Source: Cruorifilaria tuberocauda (lineage: Eukaryota > Nematoda > Chromadorea > Rhabditida > Onchocercidae). From it: a stretch of DNA of 14,570 bases. The number at the start of each line of letters is the position of its first letter. Position 1 is the stretch's first letter. The notes below the pieces were generated by a model, which did no database searches, was not told where the DNA came from, and worked only from the letters and a program-made list of their open reading frames with translations. A program made the position numbers and the translations under genes. Positions 1-8,846 of this stretch are shown here, piece by piece. Location: assembly GCA_013365365.1 (NCBI GenBank), contig JABVXU010000936.1, positions 1-14,570 of the forward strand, in the 5' to 3' direction.

Positions 1-24
1 ATTATTATTATTATTATTATTATT
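1..24. repeat. (ATT)8 microsatellite
   Basis: Eight perfect ATT units open the window; the tract probably continues beyond its edge. Confidence 0.95.
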
Positions 25-210
25 GATTATGATCATTCATTACGACTTAAAATTTTTGTTACTCTCGAAGCTAAATAAATAATCAAACAAAATTCCAATC
101 ATTTTTTTTGTGATGTAAAGAATGCAATCATTAAAATGAGTCGATATTGCTGTGTAATGTAAATATGTATTGGTACTTAAAATAAGCAATTAATAATATT
201 AAAATGTTAC

Positions 211-244
211 TTTATTTATTTCAAATGTTAAATTGTGTCGAATC
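211..244 (-). other. Alternative last exon and polyadenylation signal for the 799-945 gene
   Basis: On the minus strand the acceptor CATATTTGCAG ends at 245. The exon then starts GATTCGACACAATTTAA, which in the phase left by 799-945 reads G-F-D-T-I-stop. Overlapping AATAAA signals follow at 220-215 and 216-211. It is a weak alternative to the read-through stop at 773, resting only on the splice site, phase and signal order. Confidence 0.15.
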
Positions 245-458
245 CTGCAAATATGAAAATATCACTAATGTTGTATCTTTTTTCTTTTTCATATTATCTA
301 TGTAATATTTCATTTACTTACTATCCTTTTGTGTTTTTTTCTAAATTATCAGTTGCTAATTAAAATGAATTCATATCAGCATTTATAATGAAATAGCTAT
401 AAAACAATGAATTCAGTTCTGAGGAATAAACAAATCGATTAAAAAAATGTGATTTCTG

Positions 459-474
459 ATTATTATTATTATTG

Positions 475-519
<45 letters not shown>

Positions 520-574
520 CTATTATTATTATTATTATTAATCATTGTCATTATCATTATTATTATTGATTATA
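459..574. repeat. (TTA/TCA)n trinucleotide-hexanucleotide microsatellite
   Basis: About 115 bases of TTATTA units with an internal block of TTATCA units. Read on the minus strand it would encode Asn/Asp runs, but the frame has no other coding character, so I call it non-coding. Confidence 0.9.
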
Positions 575-761
575 ATGAAAAAAATGAAATAAAAGAACTT
601 CAAGTAATAAAAAACTAACTGAAAATAGACAAGTAAATTTAAATCAAACTTTGTTAAATGTTTTATACTTTACAAATTCTTACATATCGTAAGTTTCATT
701 ATGTATAACATTAAAGTATATTAAATGTCATTAAATGTCAAAATACTCACAGCATTTAAAT

Positions 762-767
762 TTTATT
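762..767 (-). terminator. AATAAA polyadenylation signal candidate
   Basis: AATAAA on the minus strand, six bases after the TAA (775-773) that ends the read-through version of the 799-945 exon. It supports that exon being terminal. However, the 3' UTR would be unusually short, and AATAAA is common by chance in such A+T-rich DNA. Confidence 0.25.
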
Positions 768-798
768 AAGCGTTACGTGTAAGTGTAAAAAAAAATAC

Positions 799-945
799 CA
801 AGTGCTCCGTATTCATTTCGCATGACGCATGCTAACTGATTACGATCATATAATTTTGACGTGTACCAAACGATCGCGTCATTTTCCACGCGAACACGAC
901 ATGCTACGGAAAAGCGTGAACAACGTTCACTGATTAAGCCGTATC
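799..945 (-). CDS. Internal or last coding exon of a cysteine-containing protein, possibly exon 2 of the 7487-7589 gene
   Basis: This minus-strand island follows the acceptor GAATTTTCAG (AG at 947-946). It reads two bases, 48 codons and one base without a stop. The peptide opens YGLISERCSRFSVACRV and ends RNQLACVMRNEYGAL, with three cysteines, two of them spaced C-x6-C. By hand count about 66 of 147 bases are G or C, with many CpGs, against roughly a quarter G+C around it. That contrast plus the splice signal is the main evidence for coding. The exon can end at CTTG|GTATTT (798), making it a symmetric phase 1-1 exon. It can also read on as GIFFYTYT to TAA at 775-773, with AATAAA six bases later. 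Joined to exon 1 it gives 83 residues, or 91 with the read-through end, with C29, C43, C50 and C74. The spacing fits a Ly6-like fold, but the usual C-terminal CC-x-x-D-x-CN is not visible in the window. An immunoglobulin-like segment was considered, but the tryptophan-to-cysteine distance is too short. The plus strand is also open here, without splice support. Confidence 0.62.
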
Positions 946-999
946 CTGAAAATTCAGAGTGGAAAAAAGTTTTTATCTCTGATAAATTTGAAAGATGGT

Positions 1000-2370
1000 T
1001 TTTTATTCCTTTTTAAAAAAGTATGAATCATAGATTTGAAAAGTTTCGAAAGTTGCAACTTGGGTCGCTGTAATCTAAATTGTAATTTAAATTAGATATA
1101 TCCAAAAAAAATAGTTGAAATTCAAGTTTTAATGAACCTTAAAATTTTTAATTTAATAGCTTTAATAGATTTGAAATGCAAATGAAAAAAAAATTTTAAT
1201 CAATAATCTAATTTGAATTGAAAATATGTGTGAAACAACTAAAGTAAAAGAATACTGAGTGAGTAAGTCAGTAAAAAGTGTGAGAATAAATTAATTCAAA
1301 TAACTTCTAAGTAAATTTTAAAAAACAGAATAAAAAGTACTTTGAATGGTTAATTCAGTTTAGAATTAAGTAATCAAGTATAAAATAAATAACTTTTTAA
1401 AGGTAATTTTTATTAAATTTAATTTTTTTAAATTTTATTCATGATATTATGAAATATTGATTTTTTGAATTGATCAATTTTAATATTCATAAATTTAATA
1501 GAACATTTAAAAAAAAAAGATTTCAAAAAATTAAAAAAATCATTTTTCATCGATCATATGAATGAAATGGTAGAAATTAAGCTAGGAGATAAAAAAATAT
1601 TCGTTTTAGGATTTATTCAATTGGAAATTTCTAAATTTAAAACAAATTTTTCCCTTCTTAAATTCCAACTAAATGAAGTATATTTTGAGTGATGGATAGA
1701 GCATTAACTCAAGCATTAAAGTTAATTCATCCATTACTAACTAATCCTACTTATAAGCATCAGTCAATATCAGTAATTTTAACCTAACATGAAATTGGAA
1801 AATTTTAAATGAAAATCAGTAATTACCGAACAAATGGTTATTAAAGTTTCTTTTTCCGGTTTTAATTTAATTTTAATTTCTAGTTTTAATTTAAAATACA
1901 TATATATTCAACAAAATACAATTGAAATAGAGAAGAATGATTTTACTGAAAATTTGAAATGCTACTTTAAATTTAAGTTTATTTAATAATAAGTATATTT
2001 CATGTTATTCTTTTTTCCTTTAAAATTTTAATTTGCAAATTCATTTTGTTACAGATTTAAATCAAATTGCAAAATATTACGTAAATACAAATAGAAATAT
2101 GAAATGGAATTAATAGGAATTGAAATAAGATAAACTTAAATTTATGATAGAATTGGTTTAAATTTAAAAATTTTTAATATATTAATATCATTTCTTTTGA
2201 TTATCAGTTTACTTTAACTGTTAACAATTTTTCCCTAATATTAAATTTCTATTTCTGAATTGTAATGAGTTCTTCCATTCAAACCGGAATAAACAATATT
2301 CATTTTAATTTAAATTCACTTAATTCAATTTTCATTCATTCTTATTAAAAATGGTACTATCAGATTGAAA
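1000..2370. other. A+T-rich stretch, no gene seen
   Basis: Only short A+T words and homopolymer runs. No splice-bounded open frame or repeat array was seen. Confidence 0.6.
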
Positions 2371-2371
2371 T

Positions 2372-2446
2372 TTAAGCTCAAACGGAAATAGCATCTTAAG
2401 CTCAAACGGAAAGAGCATCATCTTAAGTTCAAACGGAAATAGCATC
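2372..2446. repeat. Three-copy 24-bp tandem repeat
   Basis: Copies at 2372-2395, 2396-2422 and 2423-2446 share TTAAGCTCAAACGGAAA followed by TAGCATC. The middle copy has one substitution in that tail and a duplicated ATC (27 bases); the third has one substitution in the first part. The unit is richer in G+C than its surroundings, and the copies are nearly identical, implying recent duplication. Confidence 0.9.
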
Positions 2447-2586
2447 CAAATTTAGTTCAACTAGGTTCCATTCATATTTAAATTTATCTCAGCTATACAA
2501 ATTCAAATATCAAAAATGAGGGAGAAATAAGAAAAGCTTAAAAAGAATATTTAATTCTCTAGAAACACAAAAATGTTTTTTCTCAC

Positions 2587-2623
<37 letters not shown>

Positions 2624-2625
2624 CT
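2587..2625. repeat. (CT)n microsatellite
   Basis: Nearly perfect CT tract with one TT interruption; GA repeat on the minus strand. There it is flanked by AATTTTAG before and GTGAGA after, which look like splice sites (see findings). Confidence 0.95.
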
Positions 2626-2907
2626 TTTATTGCTAGTTCTAAAATTAGACCAGAATAATTAATTCATTTCTTAAAAAAATTGCTTTAAACAAGAAATACA
2701 ATGATTGGAACAGCTGCAGGAAAGAGGGAAAGAAAAAAAAATAAACTTTGTAAAAGGACATTTTCTCAATTACTATTTATTCTTTACAAATTTATTCAAA
2801 TATACTTTATCGATAAAAAATAAAAAAACTTTTTTCCTTTTTTTCCTACTAAATATCTGAAAAGTTTAATTTTTTAAGTAAGAAAAAAAATCGTATAACT
2901 TTTATGA

Positions 2908-3019
2908 CTATAACATACAACTATAACTATAACTATAACTATAACTGTAACTATATAACTATAACTATATAACTATAACTATATAACTATAACCATATAA
3001 CTTTATAACATATAACTTA
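2908..3019. repeat. (CTATAA)n minisatellite
   Basis: Imperfect array of CTATAA units, some extended to CTATATAA, over about 110 bases. It differs from the nematode telomere repeat TTAGGC and looks like ordinary expansion of a simple sequence. Confidence 0.9.
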
Positions 3020-4270
3020 TCATTTCATTTCCGATCTGATTGTACTTCTATTTCTGTATTTCTGACTGTATGATTGGACGATATTACGATTTCAAGAAGG
3101 CTATCTAAAATTTTAACAGGAAAAATGATGATGATCACGATGATGATTAATATTTAAAAATGATTAGTCATTATGATTTGTTTTGTTTAAAAAAAAATAA
3201 AGTCAAAATATTACAAAGAATACAAAATAATTTTAGTTATAATAATTTGTAATATTTAATTTTCAAAAATTTATCATTAAAGTAATCACTCAGAGGAAAA
3301 TTCATTTTTAATAAATAACAATTAGTTAAATTAATTGGATAATTTTGAGTGAGAGAATTAAAATATTAAATTTCAATCGATTTTTCTCACTTTAATTAAA
3401 TTAAAAAAACGTTTCGAAAGTGATTCAGTCCTATAAAAAATGGAAATTTGAAAAATTAAATTACGCAAATAACATTCCAGGAGTTAAAATTGATAAAAAT
3501 CTTTTCAAATATTTGAAAACGTGAAATTTAAAAATTTAATTCAAATCTAAAATTATCATACAAAAATAATGAAATCAATGATGCATGCGATGTATCATTA
3601 ATGATATATCATTATAGATAATGAGGCAGAAAACAAATAAAATTGTTCAATCATTCAACGAAACTTTTTTAAATTTTAATTTAAAATTTTAAATCGTATT
3701 TTTATTCAACTTTTAGTTACGAATATAAATGAGTTTTCCTTTTTTATTCTTTTATTCAAAGAAATGAAATTTTTTTGGTAAGAATTTATTTAGTTAATTT
3801 TAATTGAAATTAATTAATTTCAAATTTTAAAATACGGTTCAACACAGAACAAATATTTCTTTTTATTTAATTGAATCCCTAAATAACTTGTAATTACTTA
3901 CTTACCTACTTACTTAATATAAATTTAAATTTTAACTTTAATAAAATGGTTATGATATATATATATCAGTAATATAAAAATCATTGTCTTCATTTTTTAT
4001 TTCTTCTTGCTTCAGGAAAATTCTCAAATGATATTATTGTTTACTTATTCATTTACTTAATTACTTTATAATTCAGTAATGATATATTCAAATTATCGAT
4101 GTGATTAATATTGATTAAAATTTTTTTAATTTTTATTAATTTTTGTATTTATTTAAATTCATAAAATTTCCTCCCTCCCGTTGCTTTATTTTTATTTAAT
4201 CTTATCGTTAGTTCGAAATTATTCATAAAATTTTCAATTTTGCCAACTTCATTATTTTGTGAAATTACTT
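3020..4270. other. A+T-rich stretch, no convincing gene
   Basis: Contains a small GAT repeat (3126-3148), a 14-bp palindrome TATCATTAATGATA at 3593-3606, a CTTA repeat at 3896-3915 and the palindrome GATATATATATATC at 3954-3967. A 25-codon minus frame (SLLEIVISSNHTVRN...) follows an ATTTTAG near 3110, but its length is within chance. Confidence 0.55.
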
Positions 4271-4276
4271 CCAAGA

Positions 4277-4391
4277 AAAGTAAATGTTTTAGAAAAGTAA
4301 CTTTTATATTCCATGAAGTAAAAGTTTTACAAAAGTAACTTTTATATTCCGCGAAGTAAAACTTTTAAAAAGTAACTTTTATATTCCACAG
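4277..4391. repeat. Three-copy 38-bp tandem repeat
   Basis: Copies at 4277-4315, 4316-4353 and 4354-4391 all end in AAAGTAACTTTTATATTCC plus a variable three-base junction (ATG, GCG, CAG). The last two are exactly 38 bases; the first is longer and more diverged. No coding frame is shared. Confidence 0.85.
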
Positions 4392-6130
4392 AAGTTTAAA
4401 TCCTTGAAAGTTAGATGACATAAAGCATAATGCTAATCATTCGAAAAATTTTTGACAATAGCTGCTAATAAATCCTAAAGAGATCAGCTTAAAAAAGATT
4501 TCGATCAGATAAGTTTTATTCATTCATTCGATTAAAAATTTATTTCTTCCAATAACTTCTTATTCCTTTACTTTTACTTATCAGGATTACTTGGGTTATT
4601 TCTGAAATGAATCAAAGTTAATTTTTTTCTTTGCTTTATCTGAATTCTAGTTTGAATTAATTGATTCAAATTGGTTTGAAATATAGATTTATTAAAGAAG
4701 AAAAGGAATTTTCAAATATATGAAATTGAAATTTGTTAATTTAATTAAATCCAATAATTAAAAAAAGTTCAATAAATCTTTTTTTTTTAATTTTCTTTAT
4801 TGCTATTTCTATTTTTTATTTTGAAATATTTAGTTAAAAATTCTTTTTTTTCTGGAAAATTATTTTCAAATTTGGAAATATTAGTTTCATGAATTGCTCA
4901 ACTAATTACTTTAAACCACCTGTTTTGATTATTTTGCTAATGAATTACTGATAGTGATTTACTTCGTTTTCTCATGAAAACTTTCATCATAAAACTGGAA
5001 AAAAAACCGGTTTCAAAATTCAATATATTGTAAATAACATTCATATCAAGTTAACACAACATATTATTGCGATTTTTTAATCCAATAATCATGAGAAATA
5101 TCATGAAAAAATATCATGAGATAGTTCTAATTATAAATTTTTGCTATTTTCCTACTCTTTTTTTTTCATTCTGAAATGAATGAAATTGAAATTTCACATT
5201 TAATGTAAAATTTAATTATTTATTTTATATTTACCTTTGCTTACTTTTATTTTTGCTTTGCTTACTATTATTACTATTTTTAACTTAAGAATATTAAACA
5301 AACAAACAAATAAAGAAATATTGTACAATCTATTTTATTACTAAAAGATTTATTTATTCTAAAATTTTTATTTACTCTATCGATTTTAAATTTAAATAAA
5401 ACTGCATAAATAACTGAAAGAAATTTAGTCCGATAAATTGAGAATAAAACTTAATGTCAATATTTGCCAATCGTTAAAGCTAACACTAAAATGCTAACCG
5501 AAAAAAAAAAAGAAAAAAGAATGTTTCATCGGCTAATTTATCTTTTTTTCCTTGGCAACTTTTACATTAAATATTGAATTGAACTTCTATTACTTATTAC
5601 TAAAAAAGTAATTGATTAAATTGGGTAAATTAAATAATTGCAATCAGTTCAATTCAATTAAGTCAATTAATTAAAGTAAGTTAAGTTATCACTCACTGAT
5701 ATAGAATATCACGGGATCAGTTGAAAATTTTTTGGTAAATTTATTGCTTTTTTTTGAGAAAATAAAGTTTATTATTCAATAATTTAAGTTAATAGCTAAA
5801 TTATTAGTATTAAAATTATCACCTTATCAGTTAATGATGTTAAAATGAGTTGGATTTCATAATTACCTGTTATTTCTGTCAATCTTTACAGCATAAAAAA
5901 AATTTATTACTCAATAACAAAAGTACAAGTTATTTTGGTGACAAATTTCGAAAAAACTAGGATAATTTCAAAAGTAGGTATTAATTAAATTTCACCAAAA
6001 ATAGAAATTAAAATTTAAAAATTTCTTTTTCCTTTTTTTCAGTAATATCATAAATAATATCATCTATAGATAAAATATTTATTATTAAGATTATATTAGT
6101 AAAGAAATATTCTTATTGTTGAAAACAATT
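4392..6130. other. A+T-rich stretch, nothing recognised
   Basis: Minor AAAC repeats near 5299-5310 and scattered TTATCA words. No open frame with splice support. Confidence 0.55.
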
Positions 6131-6367
6131 TACTTATTAAGACAGTATACTTAATAATATACTTATTATATACTTAATAATATACATTATATAGCATACT
6201 TTATATAATGTACTTAATATATACTTTAAAAAATAACATACTTTAATATATACATTAATAAAAACACTTCAATAATATACTCATTATATACTTAATAATA
6301 TACTTTATAGAGTGTACTTTATATAATACACTTTAATAATATACTTTAAACAATGATATACTTTAAT
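6131..6367. repeat. Diverged TATACTTAATAA minisatellite
   Basis: About 235 bases of degenerate units such as TATACTTAATAA, TACTTTATATAATG and ATACTTTAATA. It is almost pure A+T with regularly spaced cytosines, so the strands are asymmetric (more C than G on plus). No coding frame is present. Confidence 0.85.
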
Positions 6368-6788
6368 GCAAAATTAAAATACTTAAGAAAAGGAAAAAAG
6401 AATTGAAAGAAAATGGAAAATGGAAATTTATTCTATTCCAAAAACAAAAAGCATTCATCATTTCCCTTTTTTTTTCTTGCTATCCTATTTTTTCCATGCT
6501 TAAAAGTTCATTTTTAAATTTCACTTTGACGAATGATAATACCATGTTTAGCTTTCATCCTTCTTTATCCTTCTTCATTTTCATTTTCTCTTTTTTTTCT
6601 AAAAATAAATGTACGAGCAAAATTATCTCATACATTAAGAATTATATTATTTGTTAGTGTTAGCGTTACTGTTTACCTAAGAAATAATGCTTTGTAGATA
6701 AGCAATAATGAGAAAATACAATGATCGATACTATTTACTTTAAAATGTGATGAAAAGAAAATCAAAAGTAATATCTTCCAAAATACTC

Positions 6789-6935
6789 AAAAAAAAAAAA
6801 AAAAACAAAACAAAAAGAGATCTGATAGAGTTAGCAAAAAAAGTTAGTAAATGAAGAGTTAATGGAGAAAAGTAAATATAGAGTGGGTAAAGTAAAAAAA
6901 AATAAATGAACAGTTAAAAGTAAATGAAGAGTTAA
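6789..6935. repeat. A17 run and imperfect GTAAATGAAGAGTTAA repeats
   Basis: A run of 17 A at 6789-6805 is followed by related copies of AGTAAATGAAGAGTTAA, exact at 6846-6862 and 6919-6935, with diverged forms between. The minus-strand open frame over this region is a product of the repeat. Confidence 0.7.
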
Positions 6936-7290
6936 TTAAGTAAAAAGTAAACTTGAAGAATAAATTACAGAGTTTATGAAGAATTGGTAAGGTGAAAAAA
7001 AAACGTGCTTGAAAGGAAAGGTTGTTTACCTGAGAATTCATAATAAAAATAATTTATGATGAAGATAAAAAAAGGAAGTAGGAAACAAATCATGAAATCA
7101 TGATAATAAATAATGATTGAAAATAGTGATTAGATGGAAATTATAATGATAAATGTTTATGGGAATAAAAAATTATTCTAAAATTATGCGAGAAGAAATT
7201 TCAAAAATGGGAAAAATTCATTCTTTCATTTATAAATTATTGCTATTTAAATTTATGAAAATATTTCACAAAAAAAAAAAACTGGCAAAT

Positions 7291-7323
7291 GATAAGTATG
7301 ATAAGAATGGATAAGATGATAAA
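7291..7323. promoter_or_regulatory. Cluster of four GATA motifs inside the proposed intron 1
   Basis: GATAAG occurs at 7291-7296, 7300-7305 and 7310-7315, followed by GATAAA at 7318-7323, all in the same orientation at 8-10 base spacing. This lies about 160-200 bases inside the intron that follows the signal-peptide exon. It could be an intronic enhancer working with the promoter pair, or a short degenerate tandem repeat; the sequence alone cannot decide. Confidence 0.4.
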
Positions 7324-7486
7324 ATATTGTTAACAGTTACTTATAAAATAACTTACATATAATAATTATAACAAGATTACTTTTACTTTTAAGCTACTTA
7401 TAAGAAGATAATTAAATATTATAAGTAATAGTATTGTTTGAAATTTCAAATTTTTAGGAATAAAAATTGAAAATTGAAATACTTAC

Positions 7487-7589
7487 CTGGTTTCACAACC
7501 AGACAGTGAAGAGCTTGCGTACACGGTAGTACCATTAACATATTTAGTAAAAATATTTCAATAATTATTTTAGTATATTGAATAGCCAT
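7487..7589 (-). CDS. First coding exon of a small secreted protein (signal peptide exon)
   Basis: Minus-strand exon of 34 codons plus one base. It starts at an ATG in the A-rich context AAATAAAATGG and ends at the strong donor CCAG|GTAAGT (GT at 7486-7485). The peptide begins MAIQYTKIIIEIFLLNMLMV and continues LPCTQALHCLVVKP. Residues 8-21 form a hydrophobic core, and TQA|LH at 26/27 is a good signal-peptidase site, so the product should enter the secretory pathway. The mature N-terminus LHC, with a cysteine two residues in, resembles the start of many Ly6/three-finger proteins, but the exon is too short to assign a family. The intron is phase 1. I chose this ATG because the frame upstream has no nearer ATG and the next methionine (residue 17) would cut the hydrophobic core. 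No TTTCAG trans-splice acceptor lies between the GATA sites and the ATG. The best downstream partner with matching phase is 799-945. The exon is likely real; the product is unknown. Confidence 0.6.
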
Positions 7590-7657
7590 TTTATTTCTTT
7601 TTGGTTTTATTGATAATTTTCCTTTTCGGTTCAAAATTTCAGTGTAATAAACCCGTG

Positions 7658-7689
7658 TTATCTTATCATAATAATTATCGATAAGATAA
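7658..7689. promoter_or_regulatory. Inverted pair of GATA-factor sites in the promoter of the secreted-protein gene
   Basis: TTATCTTATC at 7658-7667 and GATAAGATAA at 7680-7689 are perfect reverse complements around a 12-base spacer. On the minus strand the first arm reads TGATAAGA, the core recognised by nematode intestinal GATA factors of the ELT-2/ELT-7 class. The pair lies 69-100 bases before the ATG at 7589, a usual promoter distance. Intestinal expression is inferred from the motif and was not observed. Confidence 0.5.
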
Positions 7690-7745
7690 TTTGAAGAGTA
7701 GACAGTACGAGTAATTAAGTAATTAAGTGATTTCAGGCACTTTAC

Positions 7746-7908
7746 TTCAATTTCGTTTTACAATCGCACCGAATAAAATTTTCGCACTCTCTTGATTTGC
7801 GACGTTTTGATCCATTCTGATAGAAAGGAAAAAAAAATTTCGAGCACAAGTAGGATGAAAAATTGTTTGTTGCTGTTGATATTTGTTGATAGCAAATATG
7901 AAACACTT
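7746..7908 (-). CDS. Ambiguous candidate exon, minus strand
   Basis: A good acceptor, TTGTGTTTCAG, ends at 7909, and a second pyrimidine-rich one, CCTTTCTATCAG, ends before about 7816. The block ends near a donor-like GAA|GTAAAG at 7745. Two frames are open. One includes SEVFHICYQQ and RECENFIRCDCKTKLK before TAA, with five cysteines after the acceptor. The other gives CARNFFFLSIRMDQNVANQE and ends KRN-stop. The ECENFIRCDC stretch recalls the C-terminal part of secreted phospholipase A2 (CE-x-FI-x-x-CD), but no His-Asp active site is present, so I do not assign it. The cysteine frame also runs upstream through a hydrophobic stretch, but only from a TTG, which is not credible as a start here. 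It lies about 160 bases before the signal-peptide exon, with no acceptor between, so it is not part of that gene. Confidence 0.22.
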
Positions 7909-8113
7909 CTGAAACACAACAACAAAATAGGTTAAGTAAAATAAAAAAAAGAAGGAAACGAAAAATAAAATTGAGAAAAAAAAGTAATTTCAAGCGAATT
8001 GATTAATTAATTCCTGCAATTAAATATGGCACATAACGAATTTAACAATATTTACAGTCATAAAATTGAGCATTTTTTCTTCTTTCATCTTTTCATTTTA
8101 AAATATTGCACAG

Positions 8114-8388
8114 ATAAGTAAAAACAATTGAATGAAGTAATCTTCCAGTAAATATTTAGATATTTTAATACTTATATAAAGTATTTTATAATATTATTGT
8201 TCTAGCTATTTTAATATTTATACCTAATATTATAACAAGTTATAGCAGTAATAATTATTTGTATAAGTAAAGTCAATTCAATGAAGTAATCTTCCAGTAA
8301 ATACTTTAGATATTTTAATACTTATACCAAATATTATTGTGGTAAGCTATTTATTAGCAACAACAGGTTATAGCAGTAATAATTGTTA
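8114..8388. repeat. Diverged 149-bp tandem duplication
   Basis: Copy 1 (8114-8262) and copy 2 (8263-8388) both contain AATGAAGTAATCTTCCAGTA, then TTTAGATATTTTAATACTTAT, and end with TATAGCAGTAATAATT. Copy 2 is shorter by internal deletion. No gene or mobile-element terminus is visible. Confidence 0.85.
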
Positions 8389-8394
8389 CTGCTA
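8371..8394. repeat. Perfect 9-bp inverted repeat
   Basis: TAGCAGTAA at 8371-8379 and TTACTGCTA at 8386-8394 flank a six-base loop. The left arm belongs to the tandem duplication; the right arm is found only after copy 2. Confidence 0.8.
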
Positions 8395-8700
8395 TTAACA
8401 ATGTTTATACATGCAAATATCGCGATAAATTCCAGTAATAAAAGTAATATTTGTTGAAAATTACGAAATTTCATAAAGGAAATTTTACAAATTCAGAAAT
8501 GAAAAGAGAAAAATAAACAAATTATTGAAATTTTTTTTAAAAAGTAATTAAAAGTAAACAAATAGTGTGAGAGATGGAATTATATACTATAAAATAATAT
8601 ACTGACGACTGTTTCGAATGAATAAGTGGCTAACAAAGAAAATTTCGCTTCATGGACCAGTGGAATTCGGTAATGCGAATAGAAAGAAGCCCAGTTGCGT

Positions 8701-8815
8701 TCTCATCCTCCTCCTCCTCCCCTCCTCTTTCTCCTCCTCTCCCTCCTCCTACCAAACCCTTCCCCTCCTCTTTCTCCTCTTACTCTTCCTCCTTTTGTTT
8801 CCTCTATTCCTCTCA
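8701..8815. repeat. Long polypyrimidine tract (CCT-rich)
   Basis: TCC/TCT-rich stretch with an uninterrupted 45-base pyrimidine run at 8706-8750 and a 25-base run at 8757-8781. Open frames through it on either strand (poly-Ser/Pro/Leu or Arg/Lys/Glu) follow from the composition. Such tracts can form triplex DNA in vitro. Confidence 0.9.
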
Positions 8816-8846
8816 ATCTGGAAAAAAATTGGACGACAATTTTGCA

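Larger units (their letters stand above)
946..7486 (-). other. Proposed intron 1 of the secreted-protein gene
   Basis: The interval starts with GTAAGT at 7486 and ends with TTTTCAG at 946, and the flanking phases agree (1/1). At about 6.5 kb it would be long for a nematode intron. I found no stronger intermediate exon on the minus strand: the other donor-like sites (3896-3915, 5230-5255, 5865, 6676, 7028) are not preceded by convincing coding sequence. If the two exons belong to different genes, this stretch is intergenic. It contains the repeats listed separately and otherwise A+T-rich DNA built from words such as AATTTAAATTT and TTGAAATTGAAA. Confidence 0.4.

Noticed and set aside
360..557. 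Minus-strand open frame rich in Asn and Asp
   Set aside because: It is the translation of the TTA/TCA microsatellite; the remainder lacks coding character.
840..1016. Plus-strand frame open for about 58 codons opposite the 799-945 exon
   Set aside because: No ATG, acceptor or donor on that strand; the minus-strand reading has splice support.
2908..3019. Telomere-like repeat
   Set aside because: The unit is CTATAA, not the nematode telomere repeat TTAGGC, and it is degenerate.
6403..6657. Plus-strand 84-codon open frame
   Set aside because: Starts at TTG, is dominated by Phe/Lys/Ser from T and A runs, and its length is expected about once by chance here.
6859..7041. Minus-strand open frame with Phe-rich product
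   Set aside because: Generated by the AGTAAATGAAGAGTTAA repeats; no splice or start support.
7746..7820. Secreted phospholipase A2 C-terminus (CENFIRCDC)
   Set aside because: The His-Asp catalytic motif and flanking cysteines are absent and the spacing does not fit; the resemblance is a few residues.
8640..8700. Minus-strand stretch reading ENATGLLSIRITEFHWSMK
   Set aside because: Its upstream part is purine-rich repeat, and no splice sites bound it.
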